DNA of 64,000 nt, taken from assembly GCF_040730185.1 (NCBI RefSeq), contig NZ_CP160402.1, forward strand, positions 5,952,001 through 6,016,000, in the 5' to 3' direction. This DNA comes from Streptomyces sp. Je 1-332. GTDB lineage: Bacteria > Actinomycetota > Actinomycetes > Streptomycetales > Streptomycetaceae. The notes beneath the pieces were generated by a model that saw only the letters and a program-made list of their open reading frames with translations, was not told the origin of the DNA and ran no database searches. Shown piece after piece: positions 37,011 through 43,609 of this stretch (the stretch's first letter is position 1; each line of letters starts with the position of its first letter). The position numbers were made by a program, and so were the translations under genes.

Positions 37011-38362
37011 CGGGTGCCCCCAAGCGGCAACGTGGCGAGCATGCCGGGCAGTTGCTCCCGATCCAGGCGGACCAGCCCGGTGCCGGCCCGCCGGGCCCCC
37101 TGTTCCACGGCGCGCTGAGCGGACGCGAGTTCGGAATCACTGCGGCCGGTCACCCGCACATGCCCGCACAGCGACGTCTCCTGTCGCTCGCCGCGGGCCA
37201 ACGTGAGACTGAAGGTCGTGGCCAAAGTGGGAATCGAGGTGAGTAGCGCGACCAGTTGAGGCAGAGAGGGTGATGGCACCGAACCTCCGGCGCGCCCCGT
37301 CTCCAGCTGCGGCCAACGACGTACCCAGTAGGTCGTATGACGACGGTTGTCGCAGCGCCACGTGCGGGCGGACTCCTCGGTTCTGCGCTCCGGCAGCTCA
37401 GTCCGTCCCGCCTCCGCTGTGACCAGCGGATTAGCGCATGCCGAGGTGGCGATGGCGGCAGCCACTTCTTCCTCGTTCAACACGGTTGCGCGGAACCCGG
37501 CCGCCGTCAGCCGACTCGCCAACTGATCCACGGCACGCACGACACACTTCTGGGCTCCGATGAGCCCGCCGCCACGGGCCGCCACTGCTTCCGGGCACAG
37601 CTCTGGATCGAGCTTCAGGGCGACCCATGTGATGCGTACGGCTGGTGCCCCGGTCTGGGCCTGTAGCGGCGCGTAGTTGCTGACGGCCACGGAGTTCTGC
37701 GGCAGATGCAACGCGGGCGCGGGCTGTGTGTGCAGCACAATCTGCGCGGACTCCAACCGAATCCCATCCACGTCGAGAGCGTCCCGCACAAGGCCCACCG
37801 GCAGGGGGTGTCGCGTCCGCTCGGCGCGCAACGCCGTGCCGTCCGATTCGATCTGCAACACGGCGCTGACGAAGGTCCCGTCACCCACTATCCCCACCTG
37901 CCGTCGATCCCGCCCGCTATAGGTATATGTGCGCAGGGAGGGATCGCACTCGACGGCCGGAGCGAAGGCGGGCTCGGTTCCCGCAGGAATCACCATCTCG
38001 GCGGCCAGGCGCTGGCGTGCACGCAAATCCCGAGCTGTGGCGATCCACTCAGGCCATGAGCGCCCATGCCGACGCACCACGGCGAACGCCACCAGCACGA
38101 CCGCGAAAGCAGCAGCAGGCGCGACGGCCAACGGATCAATGACCCAGGCGGTCAACACCAGGGCGGCAGCGACCTCGATCAATACGAGCCGTTGCAGGCG
38201 AAACGACCCCAATTCTGTTCTGCCGGAGCGCAGATGCAGCGAGACGGCATCCCTGGTCCTGACAGCCCTTACCCCAACACCCCCCGACTGCGGCCGAGTC
38301 CGCGATTCCGGCGCGCCTCGACCTTGCCCCCGCCCCCGACTCCGCGTTGCGGAAGCCACCAC
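37007..38362 (-). CDS. eccE: Type VII secretion protein EccE
   Basis: 451 aa, GTG start (38362). Peripheral component of the ESX membrane complex. A short basic N-terminus precedes two adjacent membrane helices (about residues 55-95, VLIEVAAALVLTAWVIDPLA and APAAAFAVVLVAFAVV). A cytosolic domain with the EccE-type segments VGIVGDGTFVSAVLQIE and RITWVALKLDPELCPEAVA follows. It diverges from eccB with a 181-bp shared promoter region, and its downstream neighbour overlaps by 4 bases. Confidence 0.85.
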   Translation of the reverse strand: MVASATRSRGRGQGRGAPESRTRPQSGGVGVRAVRTRDAVSLHLRSGRTELGSFRLQRLVLIEVAAALVLTAWVIDPLAVAPAAAFAVVLVAFAVVRRHGRSWPEWIATARDLRARQRLAAEMVIPAGTEPAFAPAVECDPSLRTYTYSGRDRRQVGIVGDGTFVSAVLQIESDGTALRAERTRHPLPVGLVRDALDVDGIRLESAQIVLHTQPAPALHLPQNSVAVSNYAPLQAQTGAPAVRITWVALKLDPELCPEAVAARGGGLIGAQKCVVRAVDQLASRLTAAGFRATVLNEEEVAAAIATSACANPLVTAEAGRTELPERRTEESARTWRCDNRRHTTYWVRRWPQLETGRAGGSVPSPSLPQLVALLTSIPTLATTFSLTLARGERQETSLCGHVRVTGRSDSELASAQRAVEQGARRAGTGLVRLDREQLPGMLATLPLGGTR

Positions 38363-38410
38363 GCCAACCCCCGTATATCTCCCGAATCACCTGGCTGAAC
38401 GGGGCTTTTG

Positions 38411-38433
38411 GGTTCCTTCTGAAATCAGGAACC
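38411..38433. promoter_or_regulatory. Inverted repeat in the eccE-eccB divergent promoter region
   Basis: Perfect 7-bp arms ggttcct / aggaacc with a 9-bp centre lie 49 bases from the eccE start and 110 bases from eccB. A position suited to a shared operator. Confidence 0.45.
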
Positions 38434-38543
38434 TCACCCACCCCGCACGCACGATTACACAACAGGCATAGTAGGGCCCGGGTCTGACGACGGAGAGTGG
38501 GGGCAGCGCGCCCTCGGGGCTGCACGGGGAGAAACAGACACGT

Positions 38544-40073
38544 ATGGCATCACGCCGGGATGAACTCAACGCCTACACCTTCGCGAAGCGCCGAACGCTC
38601 GCAGCTTTCATTCAGCCTTCCCCCTCGGGATCGGAGGAGGGCGCGCCACGCCCGCTGCGCGCCATCGTCCCGGGACTCATCGTCGCTGTCCTGGTCCTCG
38701 CGGTCTTCGGTGCATGGGGGATGTTCCAACCCAAGGCGCCTGCCCAGTGGGACGAGCCGGGGACCCGGGTGATCGTGGGCAAACAGTCGACGACGCGGTA
38801 CGTGGTGCTGAAAACCGGCAAGAAGTCCCGCCTGCACCCTGTTCTCAACCTCGCCTCCGCACGTCTGATGATGAAGGGAGCTGACTACAAGGTCATCCAG
38901 GTCAGTGACGACATCCTCGACGCGGGGGTGCCGCCTCGTGGCCCCATCCTCGGCATCCCGTACGCGCCCGACCGCCTTCCGTCCAGCGATGAGGCCGGGG
39001 CAGCCAAGCGCTGGGCTGTATGTGAACAACCGGGCGGCGCCGGCGGTCGAACCACCCAGGAGGCCACCTTCGTACTGGCCGACCGGGAGGCGAAAGTGAT
39101 GGACGGCGCTCAACGTCTGACCGACGGCGAGGTCATGTACGTGAAGACGCGCGCGGGGGCACGCCATCTGGTCGATGGCAAGGGAACGGCCTACCCCGTC
39201 ACGGGGGTCGAGGGGGACGATCTGACGGACGCGCTCGTCGGAACCACGAGAAAGCCTCAGCTGGTCACCAAGGAGTGGTTGGCCACTCTGCATCAAGGCG
39301 ACCCGATCCGGGTCCCCAGGTTGCCTGCAGCCGTGGGGTCACCCGCGGGCGTCCAGGGGCAGCTGTCCGCGGACGAGAACAGGGTCGGGATGGTCCTCAA
39401 GACGCGTACGGGTGAGGGCATCAAGAACTACGTCGTGCTTCCGGGCAGGGTCCAGCCCCTCTCCGAGTTCACCGCATGGCTCCTGATCACCTCGCCGCAG
39501 ACAGCGAAGCTCAATATGAACGGCACCGCGCGCACAGTAGGGCTCCAGGACTTCGCGAGCGACGGCCAGACCTTCGACGGACAGGCCGCCAAGTGGCCAG
39601 AGCTCCGGCCCGATCAGGTGAACACCACAACCGCTGCAGCGAACCGGAACACCGTGTGCAATGTGCTGCGCAAGGTGGACAGCAATGGTGACACGACGCT
39701 GAGTACTTGGGCGGGGCCGAAGTATCCGGCTGACATCGTCGCGGGCGGCACGAGCACCTACGTCACACCGGGAACGGGTCTGCTCTATACGCAGGTTCAA
39801 GGAAACCAGGCGAAGTCGGGTTCACTGTTCCTGGTGACGGACACGGGGCTGCGCTACGCGGTGCAGAGCAACGGCGACAGTGACACCGGGAAGTCGGACA
39901 TCGGTACGGACGACGGCATGCAGACCGACGGCAGCCCCGAACCTAGCGAAGCGCAGGTCAAGCTCGGCTACGGCGACGTCAGGCCTGCCATCGTCCCTCT
40001 TCCCTGGTCGGAGTTCCTGGCGAAGGGGCCCCGTCTCGACGCCAACAGCGCCCGCCAGCCGCAGGGTTCCTGA
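38544..40073 (+). CDS. eccB: Type VII secretion protein EccB
   Basis: 509 aa. The N-terminus MASRRDELNAYTFAKRRTLAAFI matches the EccB family (short cytosolic part), then a single membrane helix at about 42-63 (IVPGLIVAVLVLAVFGAWGMF). The large extracytoplasmic domain has the repeat-type region starting GTRVIVGKQSTTRYVVL. Cys in AVCEQPGG and NTVCNVLRK may form the conserved disulfide. EccB caps the outer face of the ESX pore. First gene of a plus-strand unit with the mycosin and WXG100 genes. Confidence 0.93.
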   Translation: MASRRDELNAYTFAKRRTLAAFIQPSPSGSEEGAPRPLRAIVPGLIVAVLVLAVFGAWGMFQPKAPAQWDEPGTRVIVGKQSTTRYVVLKTGKKSRLHPVLNLASARLMMKGADYKVIQVSDDILDAGVPPRGPILGIPYAPDRLPSSDEAGAAKRWAVCEQPGGAGGRTTQEATFVLADREAKVMDGAQRLTDGEVMYVKTRAGARHLVDGKGTAYPVTGVEGDDLTDALVGTTRKPQLVTKEWLATLHQGDPIRVPRLPAAVGSPAGVQGQLSADENRVGMVLKTRTGEGIKNYVVLPGRVQPLSEFTAWLLITSPQTAKLNMNGTARTVGLQDFASDGQTFDGQAAKWPELRPDQVNTTTAAANRNTVCNVLRKVDSNGDTTLSTWAGPKYPADIVAGGTSTYVTPGTGLLYTQVQGNQAKSGSLFLVTDTGLRYAVQSNGDSDTGKSDIGTDDGMQTDGSPEPSEAQVKLGYGDVRPAIVPLPWSEFLAKGPRLDANSARQPQGS

Positions 40074-40112
40074 AAGGTTGGCGACCGGTGCCAAAGACCT
40101 GACGGGAAGCCG

Positions 40113-41390
40113 ATGGAGAGGATCGACGTACAGGTGAGGACCGATGGACCGGCGAAGGCGGCCAGGACAGTTCTCCTGTACGCGGCGGTGATCGCCGTAG
40201 CTTTCAGCTCGGCCGCTCCCGGTGAGGACGCCCCCGGCAATAACAGTGCATCGGCCGCATCCATGCCGATGCGATTGGACGGCAGCGGTCAGTGCACATT
40301 CGATGCTGCCCCCATCAAAGGCCGGCCGTGGCCGCTGCAGCGAGTCCTCCTGGACGAACTGTGGCAGGACGGCAACCAGGGGCAGGGAGTGCGGGTAGCG
40401 GTTATCGACACGGGAGTTGACGACAAGAACCCACAGCTCGAGGGTGCGGTGCGCGCGTCGGCGGGCCGCGACTTCCTGACCAAGGGCAAGGGAGCCGATC
40501 CGACCAAGGACGAAGTGGGCCATGGCACGAAGGTCGCCGGCATCATCGCGGCCCGTCCGGACACCGAAACCGGCTTCGTAGGCCTCGCCCCCAAGGCCAC
40601 CGTCATTCCGATCCGTCAGAACGACGCGGAGAACAGCGGCGACTCGGACACCATGGCCAAAGCCATCGCGCATGCGGCTGACAAGGGTGCCCAGGTCATC
40701 AACATCTCCCAGGACACGACGAAGCCTTTGTCGCGTAGTTCCGCCTTGGCCACGGCAGTGCGGGATGCCATCAAAGCCGGGATCGTGGTGGTGGCCTCCG
40801 CAGGTAACGACGGCTTGGACGGCAAGGTCAAGAACACCTACCCGGCGGCCTTCGAAGGCGTGCTGGCTGTGGGGTCCTCCGACCGCAACAACGAACGGGC
40901 ATCCTTCTCCCAACCTGGTGCCTTCGTGGACGTGGCGGCCCCCGGAGTGGACATCGTGTCGACTGTCCCCGCCGGCGGCCACTGCACGGACAACGGGACG
41001 AGCTTCTCGGCCCCCTTTGTCTCAGGGGTGGCAGCACTGCTCAAGGCCAAACACCCGGACTGGACGACGGCGCAGGTGGTCACGCAGATCGAGCAGACGG
41101 CGGAGAGGTCAATCAACGGCCGTGACAAGTACGTTGGTTGGGGTGTGATTGACCCGGTCCGAGCTGTCAACGATTCGGACGTCGCCCACCCGGGCTCGTC
41201 CCCGACCTCTGACCCGGGCCTGTCCAAGGCCCCGGCTCCGAATGCGACCCCGTTCAATCTGGCCGAGACTCCCCAGGAGCGGGCAGAGCGATATGCGACG
41301 TATGCCCTTGGCGTCGCCGCAATTCTTGTGGCGGTAATCGCGGGCACGGCGACGGTGCTCAGGGACGTACGCAGACGAAGAAGCAGCTGA
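40113..41390 (+). CDS. mycP: Mycosin, ESX-associated subtilisin-like protease (MycP)
   Basis: 425 aa, S8 family. Signal sequence near residues 14-32. The catalytic triad is visible: Asp in VAVIDTGVD, His in GHGTKVAGII, Ser in NGTSFSAPFVSGVAAL, and the oxyanion Asn in ASAGNDG. A C-terminal membrane helix (YALGVAAILVAVIAGTATVL) with RRRRSS inside tethers it. In mycobacteria, mycosins stabilise the ESX complex and cut selected substrates. It follows eccB by 39 bases. Start could be the ATG at 40113 or a GTG at 40134. Confidence 0.93.
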   Translation: MERIDVQVRTDGPAKAARTVLLYAAVIAVAFSSAAPGEDAPGNNSASAASMPMRLDGSGQCTFDAAPIKGRPWPLQRVLLDELWQDGNQGQGVRVAVIDTGVDDKNPQLEGAVRASAGRDFLTKGKGADPTKDEVGHGTKVAGIIAARPDTETGFVGLAPKATVIPIRQNDAENSGDSDTMAKAIAHAADKGAQVINISQDTTKPLSRSSALATAVRDAIKAGIVVVASAGNDGLDGKVKNTYPAAFEGVLAVGSSDRNNERASFSQPGAFVDVAAPGVDIVSTVPAGGHCTDNGTSFSAPFVSGVAALLKAKHPDWTTAQVVTQIEQTAERSINGRDKYVGWGVIDPVRAVNDSDVAHPGSSPTSDPGLSKAPAPNATPFNLAETPQERAERYATYALGVAAILVAVIAGTATVLRDVRRRRSS

Positions 41391-41468
41391 GGCGCTCCGA
41401 GCCCGAACTGGGGAGACGGCCTGGCGAGCTAACTGGCGTGGATTCGCTGTGTAGTTGGTAGCCCTCTC

Positions 41469-41495
41469 TAGAGTGACTAGAGTGACTAGAGTGAT
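41469..41495 (+). repeat. Three tandem 9-bp repeats (tagagtgac) upstream of the WXG100 genes
   Basis: Units at 41469, 41478 and 41487; the third ends in t. They lie about 170 bases before the first WXG100 start. The embedded agtga equals a BldD half-site but here in direct, not inverted, order. Confidence 0.65.
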
Positions 41496-41540
41496 AGAAG
41501 GTATCCGTTGAGGGATGCCGAACGGGGGCGGCGCGGTTGG

Positions 41541-41568
41541 AGTACCCCGCGTATTGACGCGAGGTACT
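41541..41568. promoter_or_regulatory. Stem-loop in the leader of the WXG100 operon
   Basis: Arms agtaccccgcgt and acgcgaggtact pair with one mismatch around attg; flanking ggttg/caacc can extend it. It lies between mycP and the WXG100 genes, so it could end mycP transcripts, mark a processing site or be an operator. Confidence 0.55.
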
Positions 41569-41664
41569 ACGCAACCCTTGCCCGCCGGACCCGCCGGGAC
41601 GTTTGTCCGGGCGGAGGCAGGCTGCGGCGGTTGCCGCGGTCTCGACATGAGGAGGGCAAGAGCG

Positions 41665-41997
41665 ATGAGCGTCGATTACAGCAATGACGACTTGACCAAG
41701 CTGGCCGAGAGGATCCGCAATTTCCACATGGACGTGAGCAAGCGGGTCACCTCTCTCAATTCGGTAGTGGATCTGATCCAGGCAGGTTGGCAAGGCGCGG
41801 CGGGCAAAGAGTTCGACACCGTGCAGCGGGGCGTGAACCGGCACCTGAAGAAGCTTCAGGACAACCTCGTCGACCTCGAAGACGTGATGCGGATGAGCGT
41901 CAAGGGCTTCGACAGCCACGAGCAGGAGCGCATCTCCGAGATTCGGAAGGTGGACAACTCGTACGAGGTCCCGAGCCGCATCGTCGACCACGCCTGA
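41665..41997 (+). CDS. WXG100 protein (EsxA/EsxB type), first of the pair
   Basis: 110 aa. ATG at 41665, 8 bases after aggaggg. Two helices are joined by the hairpin motif GWQGAAG (W42-Q43-G44). No signal peptide. It is the small substrate type that leaves through the ESX pore as a heterodimer with its neighbour and is essential for secretion of others. It lacks a clear YxxxD tail, so its partner probably carries the export signal. In S. coelicolor the corresponding EsxA/EsxB pair is linked to sporulation (literature knowledge); which of the two this is I cannot say. Confidence 0.93.
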   Translation: MSVDYSNDDLTKLAERIRNFHMDVSKRVTSLNSVVDLIQAGWQGAAGKEFDTVQRGVNRHLKKLQDNLVDLEDVMRMSVKGFDSHEQERISEIRKVDNSYEVPSRIVDHA

Positions 41998-42047
41998 GCC
42001 CACACGATCCGATCCGCAATAGCTGCACCCGCTTAGGAGAGGCGAGC

Positions 42048-42356
42048 ATGTCAGTCAACTTCGACCGCACAGCGGTCAATTACGACACCGTGACCCAGGC
42101 TGCGACCGATGTGCGTAACAACGCCAAGCAGATGGTCGAGCAGCTCGAGGACCTCATGCGTGAGGTGAAGAGGGTGGCCGACACCTGGGAGGGCGAGGCC
42201 AAGGTCGCGTACGGCGACATCCAGCGCACGACCAATGCCGAGATGGCGGCCATGGCCGAGAAGCTCGGCCGCATCGCGCAGCTCCTGGACCAGTCCGTCG
42301 TCGGATACCAGGACACGGACAAGGGCAACGCGTGGCGATTCCGCATGCTGTCGTAA
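42048..42356 (+). CDS. WXG100 protein (EsxA/EsxB type), second of the pair, with export motif
   Basis: 102 aa. ATG 5 bases after aggagagg, 50 bases after the first WXG100 gene. The WXG turn is TWEGEA (W47-E48-G49), and the C-terminal signal YQDTD (Y87, D91) fits the YxxxD/E type VII export motif. It therefore plays the EsxB-like, EccC-contacting role in the heterodimer (inference from motif). A strong terminator follows, shared with convergent bldB. Confidence 0.93.
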   Translation: MSVNFDRTAVNYDTVTQAATDVRNNAKQMVEQLEDLMREVKRVADTWEGEAKVAYGDIQRTTNAEMAAMAEKLGRIAQLLDQSVVGYQDTDKGNAWRFRMLS

Positions 42357-42410
42357 CAGCTTGACCAAGGCCCGGTCCGGTCCCGTATGAGGAGCTGGGG
42401 CCCGTGGCAC

Positions 42411-42453
42411 GTGAAGGGGCGGCTCCGGAGACACCCCGGGGCCGCCCCTTCAC
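42411..42453. terminator. Bidirectional terminator between WXG100 genes and bldB
   Basis: An 18-bp inverted repeat starting gtgaaggggcggc, with one G-U pair and a 7-nt loop, 54 bases after the second WXG100 stop. Confidence 0.9.
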
Positions 42454-42478
42454 TGCTGCGCGCTTGGCTGGAGAATCT

Positions 42479-42811
42479 TCACCCCGCCGAGTCGGAGGCG
42501 GTTCCACCGCCAGGACCCGCAGCGGCCTCCAGATCGAACTCACCGTCCCGCGCCCCAAGTACGAACGCTCGCCACTCCGCCTCCGTGTACCGCAACACGG
42601 TCTCGGGATCGAGGGACGAACGCATGGCCACGGCTCCCGCCGGCAGGTACGCGATCTCGACACGCTCCTCGTGCGCCTCAGTACCGGGTGCGCTGTGCCA
42701 CTCGACGCCAGAGATGTCAAGCGCGTAGAGCTCGTCCTTCTCACGCTCTTTGCGCGCCTTGACATCCTCGTCGAGCGCCTCGACGCCCTCGCTGCTGTGT
42801 CCCTCGGCCAT
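42479..42811 (-). CDS. bldB: BldB, developmental regulator (DUF397 family)
   Basis: 110 aa. ATG at 42811 with ggaagggg upstream gives MAEGHSSEGVEALDEDVKA. A longer reading is rejected because it lacks a ribosome site. The body contains the DUF397-type TEAEWRAFVLGARDGEFDLE and VAMRSSLDPETVLRYT. I recognise this as BldB, needed in S. coelicolor for aerial hyphae, antibiotic production and catabolite control. It is small and dimer-forming with no proven DNA-binding fold, and is reported to limit its own expression. Here it sits inside the ESX locus, convergent to the WXG100 genes and downstream of the cargo cassette. The tail after FDLE is Gly/Ala-rich and not conserved. Confidence 0.9.
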   Translation of the reverse strand: MAEGHSSEGVEALDEDVKARKEREKDELYALDISGVEWHSAPGTEAHEERVEIAYLPAGAVAMRSSLDPETVLRYTEAEWRAFVLGARDGEFDLEAAAGPGGGTASDSAG

Positions 42812-42884
42812 GGTCCAACGACCCCTTCCCGACGTACGAACCAACCGTTTTCTCAGCGTACTTGCAGAAGGTGCACGCGAGGGC

Positions 42885-42900
42885 CTCTTCTACTGAAGAG
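42885..42900. promoter_or_regulatory. Small dyad upstream of bldB
   Basis: ctcttc-tact-gaagag, perfect 6-bp arms, 74 bases upstream of the bldB start. A candidate operator or 5'-UTR hairpin. Confidence 0.4.
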
Positions 42901-42936
42901 CACATACCTTGAGTAGTCGTTATCCCGGTGCAGTGA

Positions 42937-43587
42937 CTACTGGTCGAGTTGCGGCGGACCGCTGGGGACAGCGGAAAGCTCCTGACATCCCGTCTGGAGC
43001 TTAGCCTCGAGCAACATTTTGCTGGCAAGATATGCCAGATCTTCCCGATTCTCGTTGTCTTTAGCTCGGGAAGAGCCGCTAGCAGTAATTACCACTGACA
43101 GGTATGGGTGCTGCATGCCCGAAGTATGACTAGAGCCTTTGGAGTAGAGCTTGCACTTGGCATAGATTGCAGCACTGTTGTTCCAAGCCAAGCCTTCGGT
43201 TCCAGATTTGAATCGGGACGCATTCGATTCTCTGCCAGCTTGGTCGTGCTTCTCGAGCGATGAGACCCAGTCGGCCCTGTTGCCGTCTCGCATCTCGGTG
43301 TACATGCGTACGGATCCGCTACTGGTGAAGTTGTCGCATGTGAGCTTAAGGTAACTGTCAGTAGCTCTTCGAGACCAGTGAGACTTAAAGGATGTATCAA
43401 CAGAAATCAAACGCTCGAGCACCTCAACATCGCCAGTGAAGATTTCCTCGCTACATGTTTCGGAAGCTTTTAGATTCTTCTCCTGCTTGCTCGTAATGTT
43501 GGCGATCCACAAGACTGAAGCGATTATGATTCCGACCGAAACGATCAGGAAGGTAAGAACTCGAAGTTTAATTTTATGCCTTTTCAT
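42937..43587 (-). CDS. Hypothetical membrane-anchored protein, 216 aa, low GC
   Basis: Unrecognised. The N-terminus has basic residues then one strong membrane helix (VLTFLIVSVGIIIASVLWIA, residues 10-29). An extracytoplasmic domain of about 185 residues follows with five cysteines. The base and codon use is unlike the rest of the window (for example 43501-43560 is 29 of 60 G+C; codons AAA, ATA, CTA and AGA occur). No TTA codon seen. It is the last gene of the cargo cassette, 22 bases after the large WXG protein. Position and topology would fit an immunity or surface partner protein (inference). Confidence 0.6.
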   Translation of the reverse strand: MKRHKIKLRVLTFLIVSVGIIIASVLWIANITSKQEKNLKASETCSEEIFTGDVEVLERLISVDTSFKSHWSRRATDSYLKLTCDNFTSSGSVRMYTEMRDGNRADWVSSLEKHDQAGRESNASRFKSGTEGLAWNNSAAIYAKCKLYSKGSSHTSGMQHPYLSVVITASGSSRAKDNENREDLAYLASKMLLEAKLQTGCQELSAVPSGPPQLDQ

Positions 43588-43609
43588 TCCATGCTCTCGG
43601 TCTTCACTG

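Noticed and set aside
42937..43587. Low-GC gene as a bldA (TTA codon) target
   Set aside because: Reading the codons of this gene showed no TTA, so bldA control cannot be argued for it.
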